Of a stretch of 64,000 nt of DNA, positions 1-8,759 are shown one piece after another; the stretch's first letter is position 1, and the number at the start of each line of letters is the position of its first letter. The notes under the pieces are model-generated. The model had not been told where the DNA came from. It saw nothing but the letters and a program-made list of their open reading frames with translations, and searched no databases. This DNA comes from Sphingomonas taxi (GTDB lineage Bacteria; Pseudomonadota; Alphaproteobacteria; Sphingomonadales; Sphingomonadaceae). A program made the position numbers and the translations under genes. The DNA is taken from assembly GCA_003243195.1 (NCBI GenBank), contig QFQI01000005.1:1-64000 (forward strand), read 5' to 3'.

Positions 1-16
1 TAGACCACCGGGATGA

Positions 17-77
17 GGGGTCCCTTTTCGACGCCGATCACCCCGTTACCGGGGTCCCTTTTCCACGCCGATCCACA
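17..77. repeat. IS21-type right-end terminal repeats
   Basis: Two near-identical 24-bp direct repeats lie at 17-40 and 51-74. Both begin GGGGTCCCTTTT and continue into an ACGCCGATC block; they differ at two positions and start 34 bp apart. The second runs into CACA ending at 77. Multiple terminal repeats of this form, ending in CA, are characteristic of IS21-family (istA/istB) elements, so the element body should lie left of base 1. The end sits about 10-30 bp before the likely start of the ATPase gene, so the insertion may have removed its promoter or N-terminus. Confidence 0.6.
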
Positions 78-105
78 ATTTCTTACCTTGGCTAAGTCGG
101 AGTAT

Positions 106-1623
106 GTGCCTCGGACCGGTGCCAACCTCGTGGTACTCGGCTACGATGATTGGGACGATTGGTTCGAGTTTGAAACTACGCATACCGTTCACGTATTTGA
201 CGGTGCTGGGCAGCAGTTCAAGATTGGAGGGGTAAAGATTGGCGAGGCCGGGCAGAAAGGTCGAAGGCCAACTCTACCCCGTGAGTTCTCAAAGCTTGAT
301 GAGAAATTTTTTTCAGTAGGCTTGACCGAGGACTTCTACAAAGCGCTTGCTGACCTTGGCTTATCTGAGCAGGTCCTGGTTGGGTTGAACGATCTAGCGT
401 ACAATCTCGACATTTTCGAGCGCTATAAGGACGAGCGCGTCGCCACTGTTTCGCTCTTCCGTACAGTAGACAGTGATCGGATCATAAATAAGTTCAATAG
501 ATTAGCTCATGGAAACGCCGAGCTAACGGACTATGCGTTTGAGTACGTCCTAGATGAGGAATTTTCCTCGGATGACGGCGCTGTCATCACCTTCGATGTC
601 AGACCCAACTCTAAGCCGCCATCAAATGTGCACACCCTTATCGGCCGGAATGGCGTTGGCAAGACAACCTTATTAAATAATATCGTTCGATCATACGTTG
701 ACTCCCTGAAGACCCATGCAGGAACTACAGGTAGCCTACCTTCGCGCCTGCGAATATCATCTGATGATGCTGGCGGCTCGTTTGCAAATCTAGTATCTGT
801 CACATTCAGTGCGTTCGATCCATTCTTTACAGAATCAACGCAAACAAAAGGTCGTTATTCTTACATAGGGCTGAAAGAGAGCCTGTCCGACGCAAAAAAG
901 GCGGCCATTGAGGGCACAAACTTTGATTTTCGCATTAAGAATCCCGAAGATCTGACGTCCGATTTCATCGACTCTGCGCAGATCTGTCTCGACCATCCGA
1001 AGCGCCGAAGGTGGACCCAAGCCCTTGAGGATTTAGCTGCAGATCCGATATTCGAAGAGAGCGAAATTATTGAACTTAGCTCAAGCTTCGCCTCGATCGA
1101 GGACTGGCGAGATGAGGCGTCGCGTGTATTTAGGCGGCTAAGCTCCGGGCATAAGATTGTGCTACTAACGATCACTCGTTTAGTCGAGTTGGTTGAAGAG
1201 CGCTCGCTTGTTCTTCTTGATGAGCCGGAAAGCCATCTACATCCTCCGTTGCTGTCAGCGTTCATTCGAGCGCTATCGAGCTTATTGAGCGCACAGAACG
1301 GTGTAGCGATAGTGGCCACTCACTCTCCGGTCGTTCTGCAGGAAACTCCTAAAAGCTGCGCATGGATATTAGATCGAAGCGGAAATACTGCGCGCGCGCG
1401 TCGCCCGGTGCAAGAAACCTTCGGCGAGAATGTAGCTTTGCTTACGCATGAGGTTTTTGGCTTAGAGGTCACTGAGACCGGCTTTTACGAGCTCTTGCGA
1501 AAAGAAGTCGCCCGCGTGGGGAACTATGACGCGATAATGGCGGAGCTTGAAGGGCAGCTTGGAACCGAGGCAATCGCCATTGTCCGCGCACTTCTTCCCA
1601 AAGAGAAGGTTCGGGTCAGATAA
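106..1623 (+). CDS. ptuA: AAA/ABC-type ATPase, PtuA-like (Septu-type defence)
   Basis: This is a P-loop ATPase of about 505 residues, numbered from the GTG at 106. An upstream ATG at 13 is open in frame but lies inside the IS21-type terminus, so I reject it; a TTG at 88 is another option. Walker A (GRNGVGKTT) is near residues 180-188, an ABC-like signature (LSSGHK) near 345, Walker B (LVLLDEPESHLHPP) near 368, and the switch histidine (ATHSPV) near 406. This OLD/SMC-like layout is shared by PtuA. The HNH gene starts 3 bp after the stop, which makes a Septu-type two-gene system the best reading. AT-richer codons than the neighbours and flanking IS elements suggest acquisition by transfer. Gabija- or retron-type ATPases are less likely because of the partner. 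No clear ribosome site precedes the start. Confidence 0.72.
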   Translation: MPRTGANLVVLGYDDWDDWFEFETTHTVHVFDGAGQQFKIGGVKIGEAGQKGRRPTLPREFSKLDEKFFSVGLTEDFYKALADLGLSEQVLVGLNDLAYNLDIFERYKDERVATVSLFRTVDSDRIINKFNRLAHGNAELTDYAFEYVLDEEFSSDDGAVITFDVRPNSKPPSNVHTLIGRNGVGKTTLLNNIVRSYVDSLKTHAGTTGSLPSRLRISSDDAGGSFANLVSVTFSAFDPFFTESTQTKGRYSYIGLKESLSDAKKAAIEGTNFDFRIKNPEDLTSDFIDSAQICLDHPKRRRWTQALEDLAADPIFEESEIIELSSSFASIEDWRDEASRVFRRLSSGHKIVLLTITRLVELVEERSLVLLDEPESHLHPPLLSAFIRALSSLLSAQNGVAIVATHSPVVLQETPKSCAWILDRSGNTARARRPVQETFGENVALLTHEVFGLEVTETGFYELLRKEVARVGNYDAIMAELEGQLGTEAIAIVRALLPKEKVRVR

Positions 1624-1625
1624 TC

Positions 1626-2465
1626 ATGATGAAACTGCCTGTTCCAACGCTGGATCACAAGCACGTGTACGTCCTGTCACGTGAGCGATTTATCGACGAG
1701 GATTATAAAAGGCGTCTTGAAAAAGGACAGTCTGATGTACTCGCGCTTGGCGACGACTACGTAGCCAGAGCTCAGGGCGGGCTTCTGCATGAGTTGCCTG
1801 AGAACGCCGCCGTGCCAGACCACATCTTAGCTGGTGACATGCAGACGTTATACAAAAGCGGCTTTCTACGACGAAACTCGGATGCTCGCCGCTTGTATGA
1901 GCGGCTTAGAGTTTCCTCGCCATCCCGCGTCTGCCCCTTTTGCCTACATCGCGTCGTCAAGACCCTAGATCATTACTTACCTAAGAAAAAATTTGGCGCC
2001 TATTCCGTGCTGCCGCAGAACCTGGTTCCCTGCTGTAGAGACTGCAATAGCGAGAAGGACGAAGAAGCGGCTCGGGATAGAGCTTCTTCCATCATTCATC
2101 CTTACTTCGATGACATAGACGGGGACGAATGGTTATGGTGCGAACTTGTCATGGAGGATGGCTTTTGCACGCCCACCTTTTACATCCGCTCGGCTAATGT
2201 GAATGTGAGCTTGTTACCAAGGTTGATCTCTCATATGACTAAGCTTGACCTTTTCGACCTCTACGATGTCGAAGGTGCTCGAGAGATCAACGATATGTGT
2301 GACACACTTATTGACTCTTTCGACGCCTCTGGTGCGGAGGGTGTTCGAAAACTTTGTTCGAGCATGGCTCGGTCAAGAGGCCGCCTAGCGCAGAATTACT
2401 GGCGAGCTGTCCTCTGGAAGGTTGCAGCAGGGAACGACGCATTCACCGACATGCAGTGGACGTAA
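1626..2465 (+). CDS. ptuB: HNH endonuclease, PtuB-like
   Basis: This 279-residue protein carries a zinc-ribbon HNH nuclease core at about residues 103-144. The visible residues are CPFC (103-106), a DHYLP block with the catalytic His at 116, a QNLVPCC segment with Asn 132, and CRDCNSEK, which closes the metal site. This matches the HNH fold of Septu PtuB nucleases and related ATPase-coupled HNH proteins. The start follows the ATPase stop by 2 bp; a second ATG three bases later is equally usable. It presumably forms a complex with the upstream ATPase and cleaves DNA when the complex is triggered by phage, which is inferred from the family. Base composition is low-GC like its partner. The N-terminal 100 and C-terminal 130 residues show no domain I recognise. 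Confidence 0.72.
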   Translation: MMKLPVPTLDHKHVYVLSRERFIDEDYKRRLEKGQSDVLALGDDYVARAQGGLLHELPENAAVPDHILAGDMQTLYKSGFLRRNSDARRLYERLRVSSPSRVCPFCLHRVVKTLDHYLPKKKFGAYSVLPQNLVPCCRDCNSEKDEEAARDRASSIIHPYFDDIDGDEWLWCELVMEDGFCTPTFYIRSANVNVSLLPRLISHMTKLDLFDLYDVEGAREINDMCDTLIDSFDASGAEGVRKLCSSMARSRGRLAQNYWRAVLWKVAAGNDAFTDMQWT

Positions 2466-2899
2466 TCTAGGTAGGGCGTGTGGTAGGTGACTCCTTCGAA
2501 CCGCGATCCGGGTAGCGACAGCCCCATTTCGGTCCGATGCGGGCCGGGCGACGAGTACGTTTGCGGGCGATCGCCACCCCAAATTGGAATGGCAGCTTCC
2601 CTGAAGGGTTTCGGGCGCCGGCAGGCGTACGAAAGTCTTGGAAGCCCGAACCCGCGGGCCACGAGCGCTGACCTATGGGGAATTCGGGTTTTGGCCTGCT
2701 GGGGCGTTGGTCGGCACGGCGGTTGCGGGCAGGGTCCTGGATGCGGACGGTCTGTATTTAGGTCGCCATGACGGGCTGACCAGCGCGCAAACTTCGGCTT
2801 GGGGCGAGGTAGCCACCCCGCTGATGGCGATCTGCGCAGGTGGCACCGGCACCGCAAGCACGGAAGCCGCGGAGTTGGGTGCTGCCAAGCCGTGCCGGG
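2466..2899. other. Intergenic region between HNH gene and IS91-type transposase
   Basis: I see no convincing gene here. Short open frames exist on both strands but show no recognisable domain or ribosome site. GC content rises from the low-GC defence genes to the high-GC insertion element, so one end of the IS91-type element probably lies in this stretch; I could not fix the exact base. A 10-bp palindrome GGCGATCGCC lies around 2567. Confidence 0.4.
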
Positions 2900-4096
2900 T
2901 CACGACGCCAGTCTCTCGGGTGACAGCGCAGGAGATGGCGGCGCGCGGGGGTGGCGCTGACGTTCGAAGGTCTCGACGACGACCATGTGGCCGCCGCAGC
3001 ACGGGCATGGCGTACGAGTGTCGTCCGGCTCGGCCGGCGCATCGGCTGTGGCGGGCGGTGCCGCCCCGAGCAGCTGGCGGACGTGGCTGAGCACGACCTT
3101 GCGGGTGGCTCCGGCGAGCAGACCGTAGTGGCGGATGCGGTGAAAGCCTTTGGGCAGGACGTGGAGCAGGAAGCGGCGGATGAACTCGTCGGCGGCAAGG
3201 GTCATGACCTGCTGCCGGTCGGCGCCACCCCGACGGTAGTCCTTGTAGCGGAAGGTGACGCCGGTTTGGTCGAAGCGCAGCAGCCGGCTGTTCGAGATGG
3301 CGACGCGGTGGGTGTACCGCGACAGGTAGGCGAGCACCGTCTCCGGCCCAGCGAACGGCGGCTTGGCGTAAACAACCCAGCGCTTTTTCCTGACCGGCGC
3401 CAGGTGCCGCAGGAAGGCGCGCCGGTCACCGAGGTGGGCGAGGCTGCCGTAGAACGCGAGCCGCCCGGCATTATGCAGCGCCATCAGCCGGGTGAGGAAC
3501 AGGCGGCGGAACAGCTTGCCCAGCACCCTGACCGGTAGCAGGAACGCCGGACGCGACGACACCCAGCGTTTGCCGTCCGGCGAAAGGCCACCACCCGGCA
3601 CGATCATGTGGATATGCGGATGGTGGGTCATGGCCGAGCCCCAGGTGTGCAGCACGGCGGTGATGCCGATGCGGGCGTCGAGATGCTTCGGGTCGGCAGC
3701 GATGGTCGTCATCGTCTCGGAGGCGGCTTGGAACAGCAGGCCATAGATCGCCGCCTTGTTCTGGAGCGCGATGTCGGCGATCTCCGCTGGCAGCGTGAAC
3801 ACGACGTGGAAGTAGCCGACCGGCAGCAGGTCAGCCTCACGCTCGGCGAGCCACGTTCGTGCCGCTGCCCCCTGACATCGCGGGCAATGCCGGTTGCGGC
3901 AGGAGTTATAGGCGACCCGCCAGTGCCCGCAGTCGGTGCAGGCCTCGACGTGGCCGCCCATCACAGCGGTGCGGCAATGTTCGATGGCCGACATGACCTT
4001 GAGCTGGTCGAGGCTCAGATGGCCAGTGCGAGCGGCCCGGTACGCAGGACCGGCAGCGCGGAAGATGTCGGCAACCTCGATCGAGGTGCGCAACAC
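2900..4096 (-). CDS. IS91 family transposase (HUH, rolling-circle type)
   Basis: A 398-residue single-strand DNA transposase. A zinc-binding N-terminal domain has cysteines near 53, 56, 66, 71 and 74 (EACTDCGHW, CRNRHCPRC). The metal-binding HUH motif is in HHPHIHM at about 158-164. Candidate nucleophile tyrosines are Y257 and Y261 in AYLSRYTHR. The C-terminus has a CPCCGG pair that could form another zinc site. Length and motif order fit full IS91 transposases, so the gene looks intact. It follows the recombinase gene by 4 bp and is probably translated from the same message. It would nick at one element end and move a single strand by rolling-circle replication. Confidence 0.88.
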   Translation of the reverse strand: MLRTSIEVADIFRAAGPAYRAARTGHLSLDQLKVMSAIEHCRTAVMGGHVEACTDCGHWRVAYNSCRNRHCPRCQGAAARTWLAEREADLLPVGYFHVVFTLPAEIADIALQNKAAIYGLLFQAASETMTTIAADPKHLDARIGITAVLHTWGSAMTHHPHIHMIVPGGGLSPDGKRWVSSRPAFLLPVRVLGKLFRRLFLTRLMALHNAGRLAFYGSLAHLGDRRAFLRHLAPVRKKRWVVYAKPPFAGPETVLAYLSRYTHRVAISNSRLLRFDQTGVTFRYKDYRRGGADRQQVMTLAADEFIRRFLLHVLPKGFHRIRHYGLLAGATRKVVLSHVRQLLGAAPPATADAPAEPDDTRTPCPCCGGHMVVVETFERQRHPRAPPSPALSPERLAS

Positions 4097-4100
4097 CCGC

Positions 4101-5006
4101 TCAGCCCTTGGGCGCCCTCCTTTCCGCCGCGGTCGTCGCCAGCCGGTCGAACGGGCTGGTCACGTTGCGCAGCACCCGCGTGGCGACCTGGGTGTAATAA
4201 GCGGTGGTTTCCAGCTTGGCGTGCCCCAGCAGCGTCTGGATGATGCGGACGTCGATCCCGTCCTCGAGGAGGTGGGTCGCGAAACAGTGCCGCAAGGTGT
4301 GCGGCCCGACGCGCTTGCCGATACCCGCCGCCACACTTGCCTCCACGACGATGCGGTGCAGCTGCCGGGTGCTGAGCGGCTTGAGGTAGTGCTGGCCGGG
4401 GAAAAGCCAGCCGTCGACGTGCAACACACGCTCCCGCCGACCGACCCGCCACCACTCCCGCAGCAACGCCAACAGTCCCGTCGGTAGCATGGCGTTGCGA
4501 TACCGCCCGCCCTTGCCGCGCTCGACCCGCAGCAGCATCCGCTCGCTGTCAATGTCGCGCACCTTGAGGGCGGCGACCTCGGCCGCGCGCAGACCCGCGC
4601 CATAGGCGACGGACAGCGCCGCCTGATGCTTGAGGCACGTGGTCGCGTCGAGCAGCCGCGCTACCTCGTCCCGGCTCAGCACCACTGGCAGCTTGCGCTC
4701 ATGCCGCATCCGGACCAACTTGCGCGCCAGGTCCGGCCGGTCGAGCGTCTGCGTGAAGAAGAACCGCAGTGCCGACACGATGGCGTTCATGGTCGGCGCC
4801 GGGACATCCAGTTCGCCTTGCTCGATCTGGAAGCGCCGGACGTCCTCCGCCGTTGCGGTATCCGGCGAGCGCCCCAGGAACGTCGCGAACCGGCCGACAT
4901 CGCGGATGTAGTTGCGCTGCGTCTCGCGGCCGAAGCGCCGTATCTCCATCTCGTCGATAAGCCGCTGGCGTAGCGGGCTGACGGCAACAGGAACGAGGGT
5001 GGTCAT
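4101..5006 (-). CDS. Tyrosine recombinase/integrase of the IS91-type element
   Basis: A 301-residue phage-integrase-family protein. The N-terminal SAM-like core-binding domain (about 10-95) includes RETQRNYIRDVGRF. The catalytic domain has Arg 140 (GAGLRAAEV), His 236 and Arg 239 (GPHTLRH), His 262 (LLGHA) and the nucleophile Tyr 271 (TTAYYTQV), so all key residues are present. Recombinases of this type accompany some IS91 transposases; their contribution to transposition is not well defined. The ATG is preceded by AAGGAG, which lies partly inside a perfect 7-bp-arm hairpin (5011-5031), suggesting that translation is restrained by RNA structure. Confidence 0.87.
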   Translation of the reverse strand: MTTLVPVAVSPLRQRLIDEMEIRRFGRETQRNYIRDVGRFATFLGRSPDTATAEDVRRFQIEQGELDVPAPTMNAIVSALRFFFTQTLDRPDLARKLVRMRHERKLPVVLSRDEVARLLDATTCLKHQAALSVAYGAGLRAAEVAALKVRDIDSERMLLRVERGKGGRYRNAMLPTGLLALLREWWRVGRRERVLHVDGWLFPGQHYLKPLSTRQLHRIVVEASVAAGIGKRVGPHTLRHCFATHLLEDGIDVRIIQTLLGHAKLETTAYYTQVATRVLRNVTSPFDRLATTAAERRAPKG

Positions 5007-5010
5007 GGCA

Positions 5011-5031
5011 GGACTCCTTCTGGTGGAGTCC
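5011..5031 (-). promoter_or_regulatory. Hairpin overlapping the integrase ribosome-binding site
   Basis: On the minus strand, GGACTCC and GGAGTCC form perfect 7-bp arms around a 7-nt loop, ending four bases before the integrase ATG. The Shine-Dalgarno AAGGAG spans the loop edge and the 3' arm, so a folded message would hide it. Such occlusion is a known way for insertion elements to limit expression driven by outside promoters; applying it here is inference. Confidence 0.5.
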
Positions 5032-5274
5032 CGATGCTCTGCCTGCCTCCTGCCGCGCTCAATGCAGGAGCAACGCTCGTTCCATCACCTCAATCGCGCC
5101 GCACACACCCCTCCCGCGCAGCGGGTTCGTGCTACCACGCTTCGCAGGCGTTCGAGCGCCCCCCTGCTTCCTAAACGAACGGCCGGTTTGCCCAGCCGTG
5201 CACCCGAAAGCAGACGAGCAGCTATTCACCCAGCTTCTCCTTGACCGATGGCAGTTAGCGGGCTCATATCTTCA

Positions 5275-5299
5275 TACACACGGGTACAGGCCGTGTGTA
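5275..5299. repeat. 9-bp-arm inverted repeat, candidate element-end hairpin
   Basis: TACACACGG and CCGTGTGTA form perfect 9-bp arms around the 7-base centre GTACAGG, about 270 bp upstream of the integrase start. IS91 ends carry subterminal hairpins that act in initiation or termination of rolling-circle transfer, and this is the best candidate in the region. The assignment is by position only. Confidence 0.4.
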
Positions 5300-5630
5300 C
5301 AAACTGATGGGTAAGCGACCCGCGAAAACCGCAGAATCACGTGCTTTTACGCTGGATCAACGCCTCCCGTAGGGGTCACCAACCGCAGAAATCAGCCTTT
5401 TCTCGCGATCTGCCCGGAAGCGGTTGCCCCCTATAGCGATACGATTTTGCGCGCGGTCAGCATCGGGTCCGGTGCGGTATCGTACTACGCTAGCGGCTGC
5501 CGGGCCTCGGCCGGTTTCCACCGCACCACAGGATCGGCGTCGCCAGCGGGCACGCACCCGCATCGACGAGCCGCCTGAGACTTCGGCCGTTCCCGGGCGT
5601 TCAGCCGGGAAAGGTTGGAGGGACACAGGG

Positions 5631-7998
5631 ATGGCTCGGCTTTACAGGCTGGCGGTGGCGTGGTGCGTGGCCGTGCTCGGCGGCTTTTTCGCGGTGGCGG
5701 GGGGCGTCCTCGTTTCGTTGGGCGGGTCGCCCTATTATCTGATCGTCGGCATCGCGATGGTCGCCAGCGGCGCGCTGCTCGGTCGCGGCAGCCCGCTTGG
5801 CCGGCGGCTCTTCGTCGCCGATCTGGGCCGGCACGCTCATGTGGGCCGTCTGGGAGGTCGGGGTCGACGGCCTTCAACTGTTCCCGCGCCTGGTCGCGCC
5901 GACGGTCCTGCTGGCGCTGGTGCTGCTGACCGGCTGGCGGGCGCGATCATGGCGGTCGCCCGGTCACGCCGTGCCTGCCGCCGCCGCGATGCTCGTGGCG
6001 TTCGGCGTCGGCGGCCTGCTCCTGCACGGCAACGGGGTCGAGGCCCGGAGTGCGCCGGGCGCCGCTGCGCTCGCGCCCGCACCGACCGGCGAGGCGGACG
6101 GCGACTGGCGCGACTATGGAGGCACGCTGTCGGGGCGGCGCTATTCGGCGCTTGCCGACATCACTCCGCAGAACGTCGGCCGGCTGCAGCTTGCCTGGAC
6201 CCAGCGCACCGGCGACCTGCCGGTGGCCGCCGAGACGAAGGAGCACAAGCGCGAATATCACTCGGAAGCGACGCCGATCCACATCGGCGACACGCTCTAC
6301 ACCTGCACGCCGCATTCATTCGTCCAGGCGATCGACGCGACCACCGGCCGGACGAAATGGAGCTGGCACGAGGAGGCGCCGATACAGGGCAACAATTATC
6401 TGGTCTGCCGCGGCGTCACCTATTTCGAGGCACCGGCAGGAACGCCCTGCCCGCGCCGCATCTTCGCGCCGACCTTCAACGCGCGGCTGGTTGCGCTGGA
6501 CGCGGACACCGGACGCCCATGCCCCGGCTTCGCCAACGGCGGCGCGATCGACCTGCGCGCCAACATGGGCACGTCGAAGCCGTCGGATCAGATCGGCACC
6601 ACGCCGCCGGTGGTGGTCAACAACCGCCTGATCATCGGCGAGCGGATCATCGACAACGTCAACCGCGACATCCCGTCGGGGGTCGTGCGCGCCTATGACC
6701 CGGTGTCTGGCGCGCCAGCCTGGGCGTGGGACGTCGGCCGGTCGCCGGACGCGATCGCGCCGCTGCCCGCCGGCCAGACCTATACGCGCGGGACGCCGAA
6801 CGTCTGGGGCGCCATCACGGCGGACGCGGCCAATGGCCTCGTCTACCTGGGCACCGGCAACGCGTCGCCCGATTACTGGATCGGTTATCGGCGGCCATTC
6901 GACGACCGCTTCGGTTCGTCGATCGTCGCGCTCGACATCGCGACGGGGAAGCTGCGCTGGACGCGGCAACTGGTCCACCGCGACATGTGGGACATGGATC
7001 TGCCGATCGGCCCGTCGCTGTTCGACTATCGCGCGCCGAACGGACAGGTGATCCCGGCGCTGATCCAGACAACGAAGATGGGTCAGATCTTCTTCCTGAA
7101 CCGCCTGACCGGCGCGCCGATCGCCGCCATCACCGAAAGGCCGGTGCGCACGGACGGCGCGACGCCGGGGGTCCGCGTGTCGCCGACCCAGCCCTTCTCG
7201 ACCGGCATGCCGAGCTTCACGCCGCCCGCGCCCAGCGAGGTCGCCACATGGGGGGCGACGCCGATCGACCAGTTGTTCTGCCGCATCGACATCCGCCGCG
7301 CGCAGGGCACCGGCATCTACCAGCCGATGGGGTTGAAGCCGATCATCGGCCATCCGGCGTTCGACGGCGTCACCGACTGGGGCGGCGCGGCGGTGGACCC
7401 GGTGCGCGGCGTGATGACGGTCAACACGATGGAGATGCCGTTCAAGCTGTGGCTGATGCGGCGCGACGATCCGCGCGTCGCGCCGCTGATGAAGCAGAAG
7501 CAGGGCGGCGAGAACGCCATGCAGGCGCAGTTGCAGACGCAGTATAACACGCCCTATGTGGCGGTGGTGAAGGCATGGGTCGGCATCTTCGGCGCGCCGT
7601 GCGTCGCGCCGCCATGGGGGCACCTGACCGCGGTCGATCTCGACACCCGCCGTATCCTGTGGAAGAAGGTGCTGGGCACGGCGCGCGATACCGGGCTGTT
7701 CGGATCGCACCTCGGCGTGCCGCTGAAGACGGGGGTGCCCAATCTCGGCGGCTCGATCATCACCGCCGGCGGACTGGCCTTCATCGGCGCGACGACCGAT
7801 CAATATCTGCGCGCCTATGACCTCAACACCGGCGAGGTGGTATGGAAGGCACGGCTGCCTGCCGGGGCGCAGGCGACGCCGATGACCTACCGGGGCCGGG
7901 ACGGGCGGCAGTATGTCGTCATCACCGCCGGCGGGCACGGGGCGCTGGGGACGCGGTACGGCGACTATACGCTGGCCTTTGCGCTGCCGAGGACGTGA
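5631..7998 (+). pseudogene. gcd: Membrane-bound PQQ glucose dehydrogenase, frameshifted
   Basis: A quinoprotein of the glucose/quinate/shikimate dehydrogenase family, which oxidises sugar or polyol in the periplasm and reduces ubiquinone. The ATG at 5631 follows a GGAGGG ribosome site and opens frame A, encoding two membrane helices (GGSPYYLIVGIAMVASGALL). The family's third helix (WAGTLMWAVWEVGVDG) and the rest of the protein are in frame B from about 5824 to the stop at 7998. A one-base gain or two-base loss near 5811-5824 would explain this. Joined, the product is about 789 residues with five N-terminal helices and an eight-bladed PQQ propeller, including the acid-rich HRDMWDMDLP segment near the active site, which is the usual family length. 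It could be a true pseudogene or a sequencing error. The glutaredoxin-like gene starts 2 bp after the stop. Confidence 0.82.
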
Positions 7999-8000
7999 CG

Positions 8001-8759
8001 ATGACCGCAACGACAAAGACCGCCACCGTCTATCGCATGGTCATGCCGCAGCACGTCTGCCCCTTCGGGCTGAAGGCGGTCGATCTGCTGCGTCGACAGG
8101 GATATGCCGTCGATGACCGGTGGCTGCGCACCCGTGCGGAAACGGACGCCTTCAAGGCGGAACATGACGTGCGCACCACGCCGCAGGTGTTCATCGGCGG
8201 GGAACGGATCGGCGGGTACGACGATCTTCGTCGCCACTTCGGCAAGCGCGTCGCCGACCCCAATGCCAAGACCTATCGCCCCGTCGTGGTGCTGTTCACC
8301 GTCACGGCGCTGATGGCGCTCGCCGCGTCGACCGCCGTCCATGGCACACCCCTGCCGGAGCGTGCCGCCGAATGGTTCATCTCCTTCAGCATGGCGGTCC
8401 TCGCGCTGCTCAAGCTTCAGGATGTCGAGCGTTTCGCGACGATGTTCCTCAACTACGACCTGCTGGCGCGACGCTGGGTTCCCTATTCCTATCTCTACCC
8501 GTTCGGCGAAGGTCTGGCGGGCGTGCTGATGATCGCGGGCGTGCTTCCGTGGCTGTCCGTGCCGATCGCGCTGTTCATCGGCACGATCGGCGCGGTATCC
8601 GTGGTGAAGGCGGTCTACATCGACCGCCGCGACCTGACATGCGCGTGCGTCGGCGGCGCGAGCAAGGTGCCGCTCGGCTTCCTGTCGCTGACCGAGAATG
8701 TGATGATGGTCGCGATGGCGCTGTGGACCGCGGCGCGGGCGCTCAGCGCGGGGAACTGA
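8001..8759 (+). CDS. Glutaredoxin/MauE-DoxX-like membrane fusion protein
   Basis: A 252-residue protein. The N-terminal 80 residues form a glutaredoxin-like domain (HVCPFGLKAVDLLRRQGY, then TTPQVFIGGERIGGYDDL). Residues from about 95 on hold four predicted membrane helices of the MauE/DoxX type, with a CAC pair (DLTCACVGG) in a loop near 215. The redox motif reads CPFG, not CPYC, so the glutaredoxin domain has one cysteine and should act as a monothiol or binding domain. The ATG at 8001 starts 2 bp after the dehydrogenase stop, so the two are probably co-transcribed. The role may be thiol transfer to envelope proteins; the substrate is unknown. The 3' end overlaps the convergent DUF2254 gene by 17 bp. 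Confidence 0.75.
   Translation: MTATTKTATVYRMVMPQHVCPFGLKAVDLLRRQGYAVDDRWLRTRAETDAFKAEHDVRTTPQVFIGGERIGGYDDLRRHFGKRVADPNAKTYRPVVVLFTVTALMALAASTAVHGTPLPERAAEWFISFSMAVLALLKLQDVERFATMFLNYDLLARRWVPYSYLYPFGEGLAGVLMIAGVLPWLSVPIALFIGTIGAVSVVKAVYIDRRDLTCACVGGASKVPLGFLSLTENVMMVAMALWTAARALSAGN

Larger units (their letters stand above)
2900..5300 (-). mobile_element. IS91-family element (recombinase plus HUH transposase)
   Basis: A tyrosine recombinase gene and an IS91-type HUH transposase gene run in tandem on the minus strand with a 4-bp gap. This two-gene arrangement is known in a branch of IS91 elements. A 9-bp-arm hairpin at 5275-5299 upstream of the genes is a candidate for one replication-type end. 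The other end is not defined and probably lies between 2466 and 2899. IS91 elements make no target duplication, so boundaries cannot be read from flanking repeats; the coordinates given are approximate. Confidence 0.65.
5007..5630. other. Intergenic region holding one end of the IS91-type element
   Basis: No gene is supported here. The stretch holds the integrase ribosome site and its hairpin (5011-5031) and a second hairpin at 5275-5299. The half before the dehydrogenase (5300-5630) presumably carries that gene's promoter. I cannot point to a clear -35/-10 pair. Confidence 0.4.

Noticed and set aside
13..105. Upstream ATG giving a 536-residue ATPase
   Set aside because: The first 31 codons lie in or next to IS21-type terminal repeats and encode residues unlike the family.
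2396..3090. Several overlapping open frames of 90-150 codons on both strands
   Set aside because: No ribosome site, no recognised domain, and they overlap the transposase or each other; they reflect GC-rich random openness.
6316..8016. Long open frame antisense to the PQQ dehydrogenase gene
   Set aside because: Arg/His/Asp-rich shadow translation typical of the opposite strand of a high-GC gene, with no domain.
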